Shown: one piece after another, positions 16,473 to 26,183 of the stretch | Layout: the number at the start of each line of letters is the position of its first letter | Numbering within the stretch: the stretch's first letter is position 1 | Assembly (NCBI RefSeq): GCF_018398425.1 | Contig: NZ_JADPMV010000001.1 | Span: 434,001-498,000 of the forward strand | DNA: 64,000 nucleotides | From: Pseudomonas lalucatii | Lineage (GTDB): Bacteria; Pseudomonadota; Gammaproteobacteria; Pseudomonadales; Pseudomonadaceae | Direction of reading: 5' to 3' | Made by a program: the position numbers and the translations under genes | The notes under the pieces: model-generated | Seen by the model: the letters and a program-made list of their open reading frames with translations, nothing else | The model's database searches: none | Told to the model about the DNA's origin: nothing

Positions 16473-18377
16473 TCAGGCCGAGAGCTCGACCAGCAGCTTG
16501 TTCAGGCGCTGCACATAGGCGGCCGGGTCCTTCAGGCTGTCGCCCGCGGCCAGGGCGGCCTGGTCGAAGAGGATGTGCGACAGGTCACCGAAACGGTCCT
16601 CGTCCGGCTCGGCATCCAGGCGTTCGATCAGCGGGTGGCCCGGATTGAATTCGAAGATCGGCTTGGACTCCGGCACCTTCTGCCCGCTGGCCTCGAGGAT
16701 CTGGCGCATCTGCAGGCCCAGGTCCTGCTCGCCGATGGCCAGGATCGCCGGTGAGTCGGTGAGGCGGTGCGACACCCGCACCTCGGCCACCTGCTCGCCC
16801 AGCGCCGCTTTCAGGCGCTCGACCAGCCCTTCCTTGGCCTTGGCCACTTCCTCCTGGGCCTTCTTGTCCTCTTCGGAGTCCAGCTTGCCCAGGTCCAGGT
16901 CGCCGCGGGCCACATCGACGAACTGCTTGCCGTCGAATTCGGTCAGGTAGCTCATCAGCCACTCGTCGATGCGATCGGTGAGCAGCAGCACCTCGATACC
17001 CTTCTTGCGGAACACCTCCAGGTGCGGACTGTTCTTCACCTGGGCGTAGGACTCGCCGGTCAGGTAGTAGAACTTGTCCTGGCCTTCCTTCATGCGGCCC
17101 AGGTAATCGGCCAGGGACACGGACTGCTCGCCGCCGGTTTCCTGGGTCGAGGCGAAGCGCAAGAGCCCGGCGATCTTCTCCTTGTTGGCGAAGTCTTCCG
17201 CCGGCCCCTCCTTGAGCACCTGGCCGAAGTTCTTCCAGAACGCCTTGTACTGTTCCGGCTCGCCCTTCGCCAGTTTCTCCAGCATGTCCAGCACCCGCTT
17301 GGTCAGCGCGGACTTCATCGAGTCGATGATCGGGTCCTTCTGCAGGATCTCCCGGGAGATGTTCAGCGACAGGTCGTTGGAGTCCACCACGCCCTTGATG
17401 AAACGCAGGTACAGCGGCAGGAACTCGTCGGCCTGATCCATGATGAACACGCGCTGCACGTAGAGCTTGAGGCCCTTGGAGGCGTCGCGCTGGTACAGGT
17501 CGAAGGGCGCGCGGCCCGGCACGTAGAGCAAGGAGGTGTACTCGAGCTTGCCCTCGACCTTGTTGTGGCTCCAGGACAGCGGGTTCTCGAAGTCGTGGGC
17601 GACGTGCTTGTAGAACTCCTGGTATTCCTCGTCCTTGACCTCGGCGCGCGGACGGGTCCAGAGCGCGCTGGCGCGGTTGACGGTTTCCCACTCCGGCTCG
17701 GCCGGCTTGTCCTTCTCTTCGCCGTGGAACTCCTTGGGCAGCTCGATCGGCAGGGCGATGTGGTCGGAGTACTTCTTGATGATGTTGCGCAGGCGCCAGC
17801 CGTCGGCGAACTCGTCCTCGCCCTTCTTCAGATGCAGGACGATGCGGGTGCCGCGCTCGGGCTTGTCGATGCTGGCGACGCTGAACTCGCCCTCGCCATG
17901 GGACTCCCAGTGCACCCCTTCGCTGGCCGGCAGACCGGCGCGGCGGGTGAACACGTCGACCCGATCGGCGACGATGAACGCCGAGTAGAAGCCCACGCCG
18001 AACTGGCCGATCAGGTGCGAGTCCTTCTTCTGGTCGCCGGTCAGGTTCTTGAGGAAGTCGGAAGTGCCGGACTTGGCGATGGTGCCGAGGTGGCTCACCG
18101 CCTCTTCGCGGCTCATGCCGATGCCGTTGTCTTCCAGGGTGACGGTGTTGGCGTCCTTGTCGAAACTGACGCGGATCTTCAGCTCGGCGCCACCCTCGAG
18201 CAGCTCGGGCTTGGCCAGGGCCTCGAAACGCAGCTTGTCGACCGCGTCGGATGCGTTGGAGATCAGCTCGCGGAGGAAGATCTCCTTGTTCGAGTACAGC
18301 GAATGAATCATCAGGTGAAGCAGCTGCTTCACCTCGGTCTGGAAGCCCAGGGTCTCTTTTTGAGTTTCCACACTCAT
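16473..18377 (-). CDS. htpG: Chaperone protein HtpG (Hsp90)
   Basis: 634-residue cytosolic ATP-dependent chaperone. The GHKL ATPase motifs are present: ELISNASDA near 39-47, DNGIGM near 82, [11 protein letters not shown] near 120 and GTRIVLHL near 170; the middle and dimerisation domains fill the rest to the usual length. The start ATG leads into [20 protein letters not shown], the conserved N-terminal helix. A textbook sigma-32 promoter lies about 52 bases upstream and a terminator follows, so this is a single-gene heat-shock unit. Confidence 0.98.
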   Translation of the reverse strand: MSVETQKETLGFQTEVKQLLHLMIHSLYSNKEIFLRELISNASDAVDKLRFEALAKPELLEGGAELKIRVSFDKDANTVTLEDNGIGMSREEAVSHLGTIAKSGTSDFLKNLTGDQKKDSHLIGQFGVGFYSAFIVADRVDVFTRRAGLPASEGVHWESHGEGEFSVASIDKPERGTRIVLHLKKGEDEFADGWRLRNIIKKYSDHIALPIELPKEFHGEEKDKPAEPEWETVNRASALWTRPRAEVKDEEYQEFYKHVAHDFENPLSWSHNKVEGKLEYTSLLYVPGRAPFDLYQRDASKGLKLYVQRVFIMDQADEFLPLYLRFIKGVVDSNDLSLNISREILQKDPIIDSMKSALTKRVLDMLEKLAKGEPEQYKAFWKNFGQVLKEGPAEDFANKEKIAGLLRFASTQETGGEQSVSLADYLGRMKEGQDKFYYLTGESYAQVKNSPHLEVFRKKGIEVLLLTDRIDEWLMSYLTEFDGKQFVDVARGDLDLGKLDSEEDKKAQEEVAKAKEGLVERLKAALGEQVAEVRVSHRLTDSPAILAIGEQDLGLQMRQILEASGQKVPESKPIFEFNPGHPLIERLDAEPDEDRFGDLSHILFDQAALAAGDSLKDPAAYVQRLNKLLVELSA

Positions 18378-18429
18378 GGTCGTCTAACTCCCCATCGATG
18401 ACTAAGCCGCGGTGCGGCGGATGTCATGC

Positions 18430-18457
18430 AGATGGGGGCTTGGGCCGGGATTTCAAG
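18430..18457 (-). promoter_or_regulatory. Sigma-32 (RpoH) heat-shock promoter of htpG
   Basis: Minus strand CTTGAAA (18451-18457), a 13-base spacer and CCCCATCT (18430-18437), an essentially perfect match to the RpoH consensus. Predicted start about 50 bases before the htpG ATG. Confidence 0.88.
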
Positions 18458-18476
18458 TGCTTAGCCGTGGTATCGC

Positions 18477-19727
18477 TCAAGGTTCGAGCAATTCGATGCG
18501 GCTGATCTCCTCCGGGCGCAGGCGGAAACTGGCCTGGCCGCTGCCGCCCAGGCGCTGCTGCAAGACCACCTGGCCCTGCTGGTCGATGCCCTGGAAACGC
18601 CCCTCGGCCGTACTGCCGCGCACGGTGACCGCGCGCATGCTCAGGTCCTGGTAGCGACTCGGGCTGCGCAACAGGCCCTCCAGGCTGAAGCGCCGGCGGC
18701 GGTCCAGCGGCCGGCTCGGGCTCACCGCCGGTGCAGCCACCTGCGCCGCCGCCCCCGGTGTTGCCGGCGCCTCACTGGCCTCAGGCAAGGCCGGAAAGCG
18801 ATCGGAGCGCACCGCCCAGCCGCGAGCCTCGCCCTTGTGCAACTGTAGCGGCAGGCGCTGCTCCTGCCCGTCTATCCGCGCCTCGACGATCAGCTCCAGG
18901 CTCTGCGCCGGCAGCAACACCGCAGGCAGCGGGCGCAACTGTACCTGGCGGGTGGCGAAGCGCCGCTGCAAATAGTCCTCGATGACGTGGACCAGGGTAT
19001 CGCGGGAGTCGACATGGCGGTCGACCTTGCCGTCGCGATAGCGCAGGCCGTCGCTGAACAGCTCGACTCTGCCGCTCAAGGTGGTCTTGAATCGCGGCGG
19101 CAGCACCAGGTGGAAATCACCCACCAGCTTGTTCGGGGGTTGCACTTCAAGGTCTAAATGCAGGCTGTAGCCACGGCTCAGGCGACGCGCCTCGGGCAAG
19201 TCCTGCTCGGGCAACAGCCAGCTGATCTCGACCTCCGGCAACCTGCCTTCATCCATGGGCAGCACATCGACGCGGATCGCCCCCGGCGACGGCTGCGGCA
19301 AGCGAATAGAGACTTCCCGGTGGGCGAAGAAGTCCTGCCCCTCGCTGAGCCTGAGCACCCCGTCGACTAATTCGCCATGCTGGGGTGCGAACGGCTGGCC
19401 GTTCAGCTCGCCTCGCAGTTCGATATCCAGTTCGCTGGGGGCTACCCCGTCGGCGTCCAGCCAGCGCAGGCCGAGTATCGCCTCCATGCGCTGAGGATCA
19501 TGGCTGGCGAGCAGGGCCAGACCGACCACCAGCGGAATGAAGCCCATGAGGCTCAGCGCCAAGGCCTGGCGGGCGCTCCGCCAGTGACGCAGCACGTACA
19601 GCAGGGTCAGCGGCGGCAACAGCGCGAGCCAGCCCCACAGCAGGCTGGTGCCGAAGGCTCGCACGACCAGCCAGACCAGGCCGGTCAGTATCACCAACAG
19701 GCCGCCGAGGATCAGCAACGCATCCAT
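18477..19727 (-). CDS. Membrane protein of unknown function
   Basis: 416 residues. Three hydrophobic segments lie in the first 95 residues (about 3-22, 27-44 and 55-75); the rest is soluble and beta-rich, with an Ala/Pro linker at about 318-345 and a C-terminal segment ending FRLRPEEISRIELLEP. Some Pseudomonas entries call relatives MFS transporters, but three helices cannot make such a carrier. I do not recognise a domain. AAGGAAT precedes the chosen ATG; the longer upstream frame has no ribosome site and is rejected. Transcribed toward htpG. Confidence 0.7.
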   Translation of the reverse strand: MDALLILGGLLVILTGLVWLVVRAFGTSLLWGWLALLPPLTLLYVLRHWRSARQALALSLMGFIPLVVGLALLASHDPQRMEAILGLRWLDADGVAPSELDIELRGELNGQPFAPQHGELVDGVLRLSEGQDFFAHREVSIRLPQPSPGAIRVDVLPMDEGRLPEVEISWLLPEQDLPEARRLSRGYSLHLDLEVQPPNKLVGDFHLVLPPRFKTTLSGRVELFSDGLRYRDGKVDRHVDSRDTLVHVIEDYLQRRFATRQVQLRPLPAVLLPAQSLELIVEARIDGQEQRLPLQLHKGEARGWAVRSDRFPALPEASEAPATPGAAAQVAAPAVSPSRPLDRRRRFSLEGLLRSPSRYQDLSMRAVTVRGSTAEGRFQGIDQQGQVVLQQRLGGSGQASFRLRPEEISRIELLEP

Positions 19728-20110
19728 CCAGAATTCCTTAGTGAACGGGCCAACGCCCCCGGTCCGGCACTCAAGCCCCCAACCCTTGAAGCGCGAGCTG
19801 GCTCGTGCGCCTCGCCGGACGGCAATCGCCGGTCCGGCGAGGGCAGCCCCTCTCGCCAGGCACGGCATCGAGATGACCAGCACAATAATGCTCCACGCGC
19901 GGAGATTCTATCGAGAGGTCGAGGATTCTCGCGAAATCCGGCTGCGCGATACGGGACTACAGCCCCCCTCTGGAGAGCCGCGACAGCCGGCCGGTCGGTG
20001 CGAAAAGGCGGTCCCGCGGTTTGCCAGGGGAACTTCGGCGAACCGCCCGGGCTCAAACGGCCCATGCTAGGACAAACCCGGCACTGACGATTACCACAAG
20101 GAGTACGACC
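19728..20110. other. Intergenic region before the small lipoprotein gene
   Basis: 383 bases between divergent genes. Contains the AlgU/sigma-E-like promoter of the lipoprotein gene and an AAGGAG ribosome site at its right end. Nothing else recognised in 19740-20020; the ORFs there are short and lack ribosome sites. Confidence 0.5.
20029..20057 (+). promoter_or_regulatory. AlgU/sigma-E-type promoter of the small lipoprotein gene
   Basis: GGAACTT (20029-20035), 17-base spacer, TCAAA (20053-20057): both elements match the extracytoplasmic sigma-E/AlgU consensus exactly. The predicted start near 20064 gives a leader of about 47 bases. Membrane-stress induction is inferred. Confidence 0.65.
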
Positions 20111-20401
20111 GTGCAAAAGCCCCTTACCTATGCCCTGCTGCTCGCCGCCACCCTGGCCCTAGCCGCCTGCGAGGACACCCCGGAGTCCAAGATGGACAAC
20201 GCCAAGGAATCGGTCTCCGAGGCGGCCGAAGCCATGGGTGACGCCATCGAAGAGTCCGGCGAAGCCATCGAGCAGAAAGCCAACGAAGTCATGGGCAACG
20301 AGCCTACCACCGGTGAGAAGATCGAAGCCGCTGCCGACGATGCCGCCGATGCCATGCAGGAAGCCGGCGATGCCGCCAAGGAAGCGGTCGACGGGCAGTA
20401 A
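20111..20401 (+). CDS. Small Ala/Glu-rich lipoprotein
   Basis: 96 residues, GTG start with AAGGAG upstream. Signal peptide of the lipoprotein class: LALAAC with the lipidated Cys at residue 20, followed by Glu-Asp. Asp at +3 rather than +2, so outer-membrane sorting is likely. The mature part is a charged amphipathic helix with repeated A-[DE]-A-[MI] patterns (EAMGDAIEESGEAIEQKA, DDAADAMQEAGDAAKEAV), similar in style to LEA/ColE10-like stress lipoproteins. Function unknown; the AlgU-type promoter suggests an envelope-stress role. Confidence 0.8.
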   Translation: MQKPLTYALLLAATLALAACEDTPESKMDNAKESVSEAAEAMGDAIEESGEAIEQKANEVMGNEPTTGEKIEAAADDAADAMQEAGDAAKEAVDGQ

Positions 20402-20418
20402 CCGGTCGCCGCAATGCA

Positions 20419-20442
20419 CGAGGCCCGCGCAAGCGGGCCTCG
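20419..20442. terminator. Hairpin between convergent lipoprotein and MAPEG genes
   Basis: 10-bp perfect stem CGAGGCCCGC / GCGGGCCTCG with a GCAA tetraloop, 17 bases after the lipoprotein stop. The U-tract is weak (TCGTAT). It can serve both convergent genes. Confidence 0.65.
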
Positions 20443-20456
20443 TCGTATCGGCCAGC

Positions 20457-20846
20457 TCAAAGCGCCGGGGTGAGCATCAGCGCCAGGCTGCAGAGCAAGC
20501 CTACCGCCCACACCAGGCTGCGCTGCCAGTGCAAGTCGGCCCAATAGCACAGCAGGTACAGCACCCGCGAGACGACGAAGGTCACCGCCAAAGCGTCCAC
20601 CAGCAGCCCCTGCGCGCCGCTCACGTGGGCCATCAATACACCCGCGACGAACAACGGGAATGCCTCGAAGCTGTTCAGGTGAGCGGCCAGGGCACGGGCC
20701 CCGAACCCGCGCAGGCGCGCCTGCTGACTGCGCGGGTGACGATTGTCGTAACGACCGCCCTCCTCCTGCATGGCCTTGGCCACGGGCGCCTTGGCCAGGA
20801 ATATCAGCAGAGCGCTGATGAAGATGCACCAGAACGGCAGGCTCAC
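20457..20846 (-). CDS. MAPEG family membrane protein
   Basis: 129-residue four-helix membrane protein. The family signature is visible: N-terminal helix, then RGFGARALAAHLNSFEAFPLF near 46-66 (Asn-x-x-Glu glutathione-binding type), then two more helices and RVLYLLCYWADLHWQRS near 93-109. Eukaryotic members are glutathione-dependent enzymes of eicosanoid metabolism; bacterial roles are mostly unknown. The GTG start overlaps the DUF599 stop (GTGA), so it is translationally coupled to that gene. Confidence 0.85.
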   Translation of the reverse strand: MSLPFWCIFISALLIFLAKAPVAKAMQEEGGRYDNRHPRSQQARLRGFGARALAAHLNSFEAFPLFVAGVLMAHVSGAQGLLVDALAVTFVVSRVLYLLCYWADLHWQRSLVWAVGLLCSLALMLTPAL

Positions 20847-21580
20847 TCGCTCTTCTCCTTGCTTGTTCCGAACATCGGCGTCTGGGTGTAGACCATCACT
20901 TCCAGCACGTCGGAATGGAACTCGCGACGATACAGCACCACCACCACACCTCCGGTCACCAGCATGAAAAACCAAGGGTTGATGAACCAGGCCAATGTCG
21001 CCATACCGAAGTAATAGGCCCGCAGCCCGTAGTTGAACTGGTTGGCGGCCATCGAGATCACCCGCGCGGTGCGCACGGCGAAGGCGTTGCGCTCCTGCTC
21101 GGTGACATGCCGCTCGCCGACCATCGGCGCGGAGCCCACCAGAATCGCAGCAAAGTTGTACTGCCGCATGCACCAACTGAAGGTGAAGAAGGCATAGACG
21201 AAGACGACGCCCAGGCAGAGCAGCTTGACCTCGGACATCTCACGACTGGCGACCTGCACGAAAGGCAGATCGGCCAGCAATGACACCGCACGATCGGAAG
21301 CACCGAGGACCGTGAGAATACCGGCCAGGATGATCAGGGTACTGGAGGCAAAGAACGAGGCATTGCGCTCCAGATTGCCTATGACGTTGGCGTCGGCGAT
21401 ACGGTTGTCCCGCAGCAGCATGCGGCGCATCCAGTCTTCCCGGTACAGGTGCAGGACGCTGGCCAGGCAGGGTGTGCTTTGCCCCTTGGAATGCGCATAG
21501 CGGGTATAGCCCCCCCAACAGAGCATGAACCAGACGATGGCCAGCAGCTGCTGCCACAGATTGTTGTCAATGATGTTCAT
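20843..21580 (-). CDS. DUF599 family membrane protein
   Basis: 245 residues with hydrophobic helices at about 8-25, 70-95, 108-140 and 190-225. YTRYAHSKG near the first helix and MRQYNFAAILVGSAP in the middle are recognisable DUF599 segments. Function unknown. Start chosen at the ATG after GGGGGAT; an upstream in-frame start would add an implausible segment. Coupled to the MAPEG gene by GTGA. Confidence 0.8.
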   Translation of the reverse strand: MNIIDNNLWQQLLAIVWFMLCWGGYTRYAHSKGQSTPCLASVLHLYREDWMRRMLLRDNRIADANVIGNLERNASFFASSTLIILAGILTVLGASDRAVSLLADLPFVQVASREMSEVKLLCLGVVFVYAFFTFSWCMRQYNFAAILVGSAPMVGERHVTEQERNAFAVRTARVISMAANQFNYGLRAYYFGMATLAWFINPWFFMLVTGGVVVVLYRREFHSDVLEVMVYTQTPMFGTSKEKSE

Positions 21581-21854
21581 CAATCCCCCCGGCTGAGACG
21601 CGATTATAGCCGGCAACCAGCAAACACTGCTGCCTTATGCTTTTCAAGCATACGTCTAGCCAGCGCTGCCGTGCCTGTTAAACCAACCTGCCGCGAACAG
21701 GCACGCGCGAATTGCAAAATGCCAGTACCTGGACAATGCTGTCAGCACGCACCAGATGAGTGCGCATGGCTCCCGGTAATTCGACGCCCCCCGCCGAGTC
21801 GACCGCCGTGTCCATGACAGGACGTCCGCGAAACCACTGCTAAGGAGAGCCGTA

Positions 21855-23603
21855 GTGTCCGTTCAGCGCTTGTTTTCCCTTATTTTCGCCACCATCATCC
21901 TCTGCACCAGCCTGCTGGCGCTGCTGGTCTTCCTGATGATCGACAATCAGGGGCGCTTGACCGCAAGCCAGGCGAACCGCTACCAGTCCTACCTGCTGGC
22001 GGACGAGCTGCGGCAAAGCTCCGATGATCTCACTCGACTGGCGCGCACCTATGCCGTCAGCGGCGAGGCTCGCTACGAACAGCAGTACTGGCAGGTATTG
22101 GACATCCGCAACGGCAAGTTGCCGCGCCCGCTGCAATACGAACGCCTGTACTGGGACTTCCTGGCCGCCGGCCATCCCGCGCCGAGAGCCGATGGTGAGC
22201 GCGCGCCCCTGCTCGAGCTGATGCGCCGCCAAGGCTTCACCCAGGCCGAACTGGACAAGCTGGCCGAGGCCCAGGCGAACTCGGACACGCTGGTACTGAT
22301 CGAGACCGAGGCGATGAACGCGGTCAAGGGCCAGTTCGCCGACGGCCAGGGCGGCTTCACCCGCAGGGGCGAACCCGACCTGGCACTGGCCAGCCGCCTG
22401 ATGCACGACCAGGCCTACCACCGGGAGAAGGCCAAGATCATGCATCCGGTCGATGCCTTCTATGCCCTGCTCGACCGCCGCACCGGCGATGCCGTGGCGC
22501 ACTACACCCAGGTCGGTGAGCGCTACATGCTCGCCGTATCCCTGATGGTCGCGCTGCTGATTCTGGTGTCCGCCGTGGGTATCTTCGCGATTAGGCGCAA
22601 GGTCAGCGGCGCCTTGTTGCGCCTGAGCGACGAGGCGCGCAAGGTCGCAGCCGGCGAACTGGGCACCCACCTGGACGGGCAGAGCAGCGGAGAGTTCGGC
22701 GTGCTGTCGCACTCCTTCGGACAGATGGTGGGCAAACTGCGGGAGATCGTCAGCAATGTGCTGAGCTCCAGCAGCCAGCTGAGCGTTTCCGCCTCGCAAC
22801 TGACCAGCACCACCGCATCGACCCAGCACAACCTGCAGCAACAGGAGCTGCACACCACCGAGGTGGCCGCGGCTATGACCGAGATGGCGGCAACGGTGCA
22901 GGAAGTCGCCCGCCACTCGACGCAAACGGCCGAGGCGGCGCAGCGCGCCGACCAGGCCGCCAATGCGGGCCAGAGACTGGTTGCGCAGATGGTCGACGCG
23001 ATCGGCACCCTCTCCCACGACATCGGCGACGCCACTGCCGCCGTCCAGGCCCTGGCGCAAGACACGGCTGACATCGGCGGCATCCTCGATGTGATACGCG
23101 GCATCGCCGACCAGACCAATCTGCTGGCCCTCAACGCCGCCATCGAGGCGGCCCGTGCCGGCGAGCAGGGTCGGGGGTTCGCCGTGGTAGCCGATGAGGT
23201 GCGCTCATTGGCCAAACGCACCCAGGATTCCACCATGGAAATACGGGAGATGATCGAGCGCCTGCAGAACCGCGCGCAGAAAGCCTCGGACGCCATGGGC
23301 CAGAGCCGTACCCAGGCCGAATCCGGGGCCAGTCAGGCGCAGGAGGCCGGCCAGGCCCTGGAAACCATCACCGAGGCCAATCGCGAGATCAGCGAGATGG
23401 CCGTGCAGATCGCCAGCGCCGCCGAACAGCAGGCCGCTGTCGCCCAGGACATCAGCCAGCGGATCCAGATGATCCGTGACCTGGCCAGCGGCAATGCCGA
23501 AGGCTCCAACGAGGTCACCGAGGCCAGCCACAGCCTGGCGCAACTGGCGGAGCAGCTGAACCTGCAGGTACGCCATTTCAATCTGGGCGAGCGTACCGGC
23601 TGA
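21855..23603 (+). CDS. Methyl-accepting chemotaxis protein
   Basis: 582-residue chemoreceptor. TM1 at about 8-30 ([20 protein letters not shown]), a helical periplasmic sensor of about 190 residues, TM2 at about 220-242 ([17 protein letters not shown]), a HAMP domain, methylation helices, and the conserved signalling tip [20 protein letters not shown] near 420-440, which contacts CheA and CheW. It lacks a C-terminal CheR/CheB pentapeptide. GTG start preceded by AAGGAGAG. The ligand is unknown; the sensor has no Cache signature I can recognise. Confidence 0.92.
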   Translation: MSVQRLFSLIFATIILCTSLLALLVFLMIDNQGRLTASQANRYQSYLLADELRQSSDDLTRLARTYAVSGEARYEQQYWQVLDIRNGKLPRPLQYERLYWDFLAAGHPAPRADGERAPLLELMRRQGFTQAELDKLAEAQANSDTLVLIETEAMNAVKGQFADGQGGFTRRGEPDLALASRLMHDQAYHREKAKIMHPVDAFYALLDRRTGDAVAHYTQVGERYMLAVSLMVALLILVSAVGIFAIRRKVSGALLRLSDEARKVAAGELGTHLDGQSSGEFGVLSHSFGQMVGKLREIVSNVLSSSSQLSVSASQLTSTTASTQHNLQQQELHTTEVAAAMTEMAATVQEVARHSTQTAEAAQRADQAANAGQRLVAQMVDAIGTLSHDIGDATAAVQALAQDTADIGGILDVIRGIADQTNLLALNAAIEAARAGEQGRGFAVVADEVRSLAKRTQDSTMEIREMIERLQNRAQKASDAMGQSRTQAESGASQAQEAGQALETITEANREISEMAVQIASAAEQQAAVAQDISQRIQMIRDLASGNAEGSNEVTEASHSLAQLAEQLNLQVRHFNLGERTG

Positions 23604-23693
23604 AGACTCGGCCCCGTCATTGCAGCGGTTCAGCGCCGCCGTTCGGCTCGAGTGGGCGACACGCGCACCACTCGAGCCGACGCATTTGAGGCC

Positions 23694-25007
23694 TCAGGCC
23701 GCGACCCGGCGCCCTTCTCCGAGCAGACGGTCGAACACCGCGGCCAGCAACAGCATCGCCAGTACCGGCACCAGCCAGCCGAGGCCGTGCTCGGCCAGCG
23801 GCAGCTCGCCGAACAGCCCTGGCACCCACTGTTGGAAGCCGGCCGCGCCGACGCCGTCCACCAGGCCGAAGATCAATGCCACCAACATGACCGGAACGAA
23901 GACCCGCCGCGGCGACAGCCACAGGCCATCGAGCAAGCTCAAGGCGACCAGGACGATGGCCAACGGATAGAGGCCGACCAGCACCGGCACCGAGACGCTG
24001 ATCAGCTGCGTCAGGCCCTGGTTGGCCACCACCAGGCTGAACAGGCCGAACGCCACCACCACCGCACGGTAGGACACCGGCAGCAAGCCGCTGAAGAATT
24101 CGCCGCAGGCCGTCAGCAGGCCTACCGCCGTGGTCAGACAGGCCAGGGTGATCACCAGGGCGAGCAACAGGCTGCCGGTCGTACCGAAACTGTGCTGCAC
24201 GTAGGCCGTGAGTATCTGCACGCCATTCTGCGCATCGCCGGCGATGTCTTGGCTGGTCGCGCCGAGGTAGAACAGCGCCAGATAGACCAGCGACAGGCCC
24301 AGGGCGGCGATCAGGCCGGCGATCACCGAGTAGCGGGTGATCAAGCCACGCTCGCTCACGCCCCGGTCGCGGATGGCCGTGGCGATGACGATACCGAACA
24401 CCAGGGCGCCGAGGGTATCCATGGTCAGGTAGCCCTGCAGGAAGCCCTGGACGAAGGGCGCCGAGCGGTAGGCCTCGGCCGCATCGCCGATCTCGCCGGC
24501 CGGCGCGAACAGGGCCGCACCGCCGAGTACGAGCAATCCGGCCAGCAACACCGGGGTGATGAACTTGCCGATGCGGTCCACCAGTCGTCCCGGGTTCAGG
24601 GACAGAAACAGCACCGCGGCGAAATAGGCCAGGCTGTAGACCAGCAAGGGCGTGCCGCTGTTGCCGGTGAAAGGCGCCACGCCCATTTCGAAGGACACCA
24701 CGGCCGTACGCGGGGTGGCGAACAATGGGCCGATGGCCAGGTACACCGCCACCGCGAACAGCACGCCGGCACGCCGGCCCAGCGGCGCGGTCAGGAGCGC
24801 CATGCCGCCGCCGACACGGGCCAGGGCCACTATGGTCAGCAACGGCAGGCCGACCCCGGTGAGGAGAAAGCCCAAGGCCGCCGAGCCGAGGTGTTCACCC
24901 GCAGCCATGCCGGCGCTGGGTGGGAAGATGATGTTGCCGGCGCCGAGGAACAGCGCGAAGGTCATGAAACCGAGGGCCAGGAGATCCGAGCCTTTCAAAC
25001 GAGTCAT
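23694..25007 (-). CDS. braB: Branched-chain amino acid carrier BraB (LIV-III type)
   Basis: 437 residues, the length of P. aeruginosa BraB, a Na+-coupled carrier for leucine, isoleucine and valine. About 12 hydrophobic helices; the first segment GFMTFALFLGAGNIIFPPSAG is the BrnQ/BraB signature (GAGNIIFPP). The ATG was chosen because MTRLKGSDLLALG leads directly into helix 1; the upstream ribosome site is weak. It lies downstream of sucD on the same strand but beyond a terminator, so independent transcription is expected. A 7-bp hairpin (25048-25071) sits in its leader. Confidence 0.93.
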   Translation of the reverse strand: MTRLKGSDLLALGFMTFALFLGAGNIIFPPSAGMAAGEHLGSAALGFLLTGVGLPLLTIVALARVGGGMALLTAPLGRRAGVLFAVAVYLAIGPLFATPRTAVVSFEMGVAPFTGNSGTPLLVYSLAYFAAVLFLSLNPGRLVDRIGKFITPVLLAGLLVLGGAALFAPAGEIGDAAEAYRSAPFVQGFLQGYLTMDTLGALVFGIVIATAIRDRGVSERGLITRYSVIAGLIAALGLSLVYLALFYLGATSQDIAGDAQNGVQILTAYVQHSFGTTGSLLLALVITLACLTTAVGLLTACGEFFSGLLPVSYRAVVVAFGLFSLVVANQGLTQLISVSVPVLVGLYPLAIVLVALSLLDGLWLSPRRVFVPVMLVALIFGLVDGVGAAGFQQWVPGLFGELPLAEHGLGWLVPVLAMLLLAAVFDRLLGEGRRVAA

Positions 25008-25254
25008 AGAGGGGAACACCACAGGCAGAAAGTATTGAGTTCCGAGGGTTTCCCGAGGGGTCGGGGGAAACGTCGCCCCGCCGCTTAGGCGGAGCCGCTG
25101 AGGCACCCTGCACCTCTTGTGGAGGCGCGGCTGCGAATGCGCGCGGCGAGCCTAACGATATCGCCGCGGCAACGGCATAGAGCCCGGTCAGACTGTCGAA
25201 ACGATGCAACTCGCTGTCGCATGCATGACAGAAACCACCCTGCGCACAAACGCA

Positions 25255-25278
25255 AGAGGCCGCCCGAAGGCGGCCTCT
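25255..25278 (-). terminator. Terminator hairpin after sucD
   Basis: 10-bp perfect stem AGAGGCCGCC / GGCGGCCTCT with a UUCG tetraloop on the minus strand, 17 bases after the sucD stop. Downstream TGCGTTTG is only moderately U-rich. Confidence 0.75.
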
Positions 25279-25295
25279 CGATCAGCCAGGCACGC

Positions 25296-26183
25296 TTAGG
25301 CGTTCTTGACTTCCCAGCCGGTCAGCTCGGCCAGGGCCTTGCCGATGTCGGCCAGGGAACGCACGGTCTTCACACCGGCGTCCTGCAGGGCGGCGAACTT
25401 CTCGTCCGCAGTACCCTTGCCGCCGGAGATGATGGCACCGGCATGGCCCATGCGCTTGCCCGGAGGCGCGGTCACACCGGCGATGTAGGAAACCACCGGC
25501 TTGGTGACGTTGGCCTTGATGAAGGCCGCTGCTTCTTCTTCGGCCGAGCCGCCGATCTCGCCGATCATGACGATCGCCTCGGTCTTCGGATCTTCCTGGA
25601 ACAGCTTGAGGATGTCGATGAAGTTCGAGCCCGGGATCGGGTCGCCGCCGATGCCCACGCAGGTGGACTGGCCGAAGCCGGCATCGGTGGTCTGCTTGAC
25701 GGCTTCATAGGTCAGGGTGCCGGAGCGCGACACGATACCGACCTTGCCCGGCAGGTGGATGTGACCGGGCATGATGCCGATCTTGCACTCGCCGGGAGTG
25801 ATCACGCCCGGGCAGTTCGGGCCGATCAGGCGTACGCCCAGCTCGTCGCACTTGACCTTGGCTTCCAGCATGTCGATGGTCGGGATGCCTTCGGTGATGC
25901 AGACGATCAGCTTGATGCCGCCGTTGGCCGCCTCGAGGATGGAATCCTTGCAGAACGGAGCCGGAACGTAGATCACCGAGGCTTCGGCGCCGGTGGCTTC
26001 CACGGCTTCCTTGACGGTGTTGAACACCGGCAGGCCGAGGTGGGTGCTGCCGCCCTTGCCCGGGGTCACGCCGCCGACCATCTTGGTGCCGTAGGCGATG
26101 GCCTGTTCGGAGTGGAAGGTGCCCTGCGAGCCGGTGAAGCCCTGGCAGATGACCTTGGTGTCTTTATTGATCAGGATGCTCAT
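25296..26183 (-). CDS. sucD: Succinyl-CoA synthetase subunit alpha
   Basis: 295 residues. With SucC converts succinyl-CoA, phosphate and nucleoside diphosphate to succinate, CoA and NTP in the TCA cycle. The CoA-binding Rossmann half starts at CQGFTGSQG; the phosphorylated active-site His is in [16 protein letters not shown] near 245; [13 protein letters not shown] and [11 protein letters not shown] are conserved. The start ATG overlaps the sucC stop by one base (TAATG). Last gene of the sdh-suc cluster. Confidence 0.98.
   Translation of the reverse strand: MSILINKDTKVICQGFTGSQGTFHSEQAIAYGTKMVGGVTPGKGGSTHLGLPVFNTVKEAVEATGAEASVIYVPAPFCKDSILEAANGGIKLIVCITEGIPTIDMLEAKVKCDELGVRLIGPNCPGVITPGECKIGIMPGHIHLPGKVGIVSRSGTLTYEAVKQTTDAGFGQSTCVGIGGDPIPGSNFIDILKLFQEDPKTEAIVMIGEIGGSAEEEAAAFIKANVTKPVVSYIAGVTAPPGKRMGHAGAIISGGKGTADEKFAALQDAGVKTVRSLADIGKALAELTGWEVKNA

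Noticed and set aside
21640..21690. FliA (sigma-28) promoter for the chemoreceptor at 21855
   Set aside because: TCAAG and GCCG elements are present but the spacing is about 19 bases rather than the expected 11-12.
25040..25115. Possible operator repeats upstream of braB (GCCGCTTAGGC / GCCGCTGAGGC)
   Set aside because: Imperfect and GC-biased; only the 7-bp GTTTCCC/GGGAAAC stem is noteworthy, and it has no clear promoter relation.
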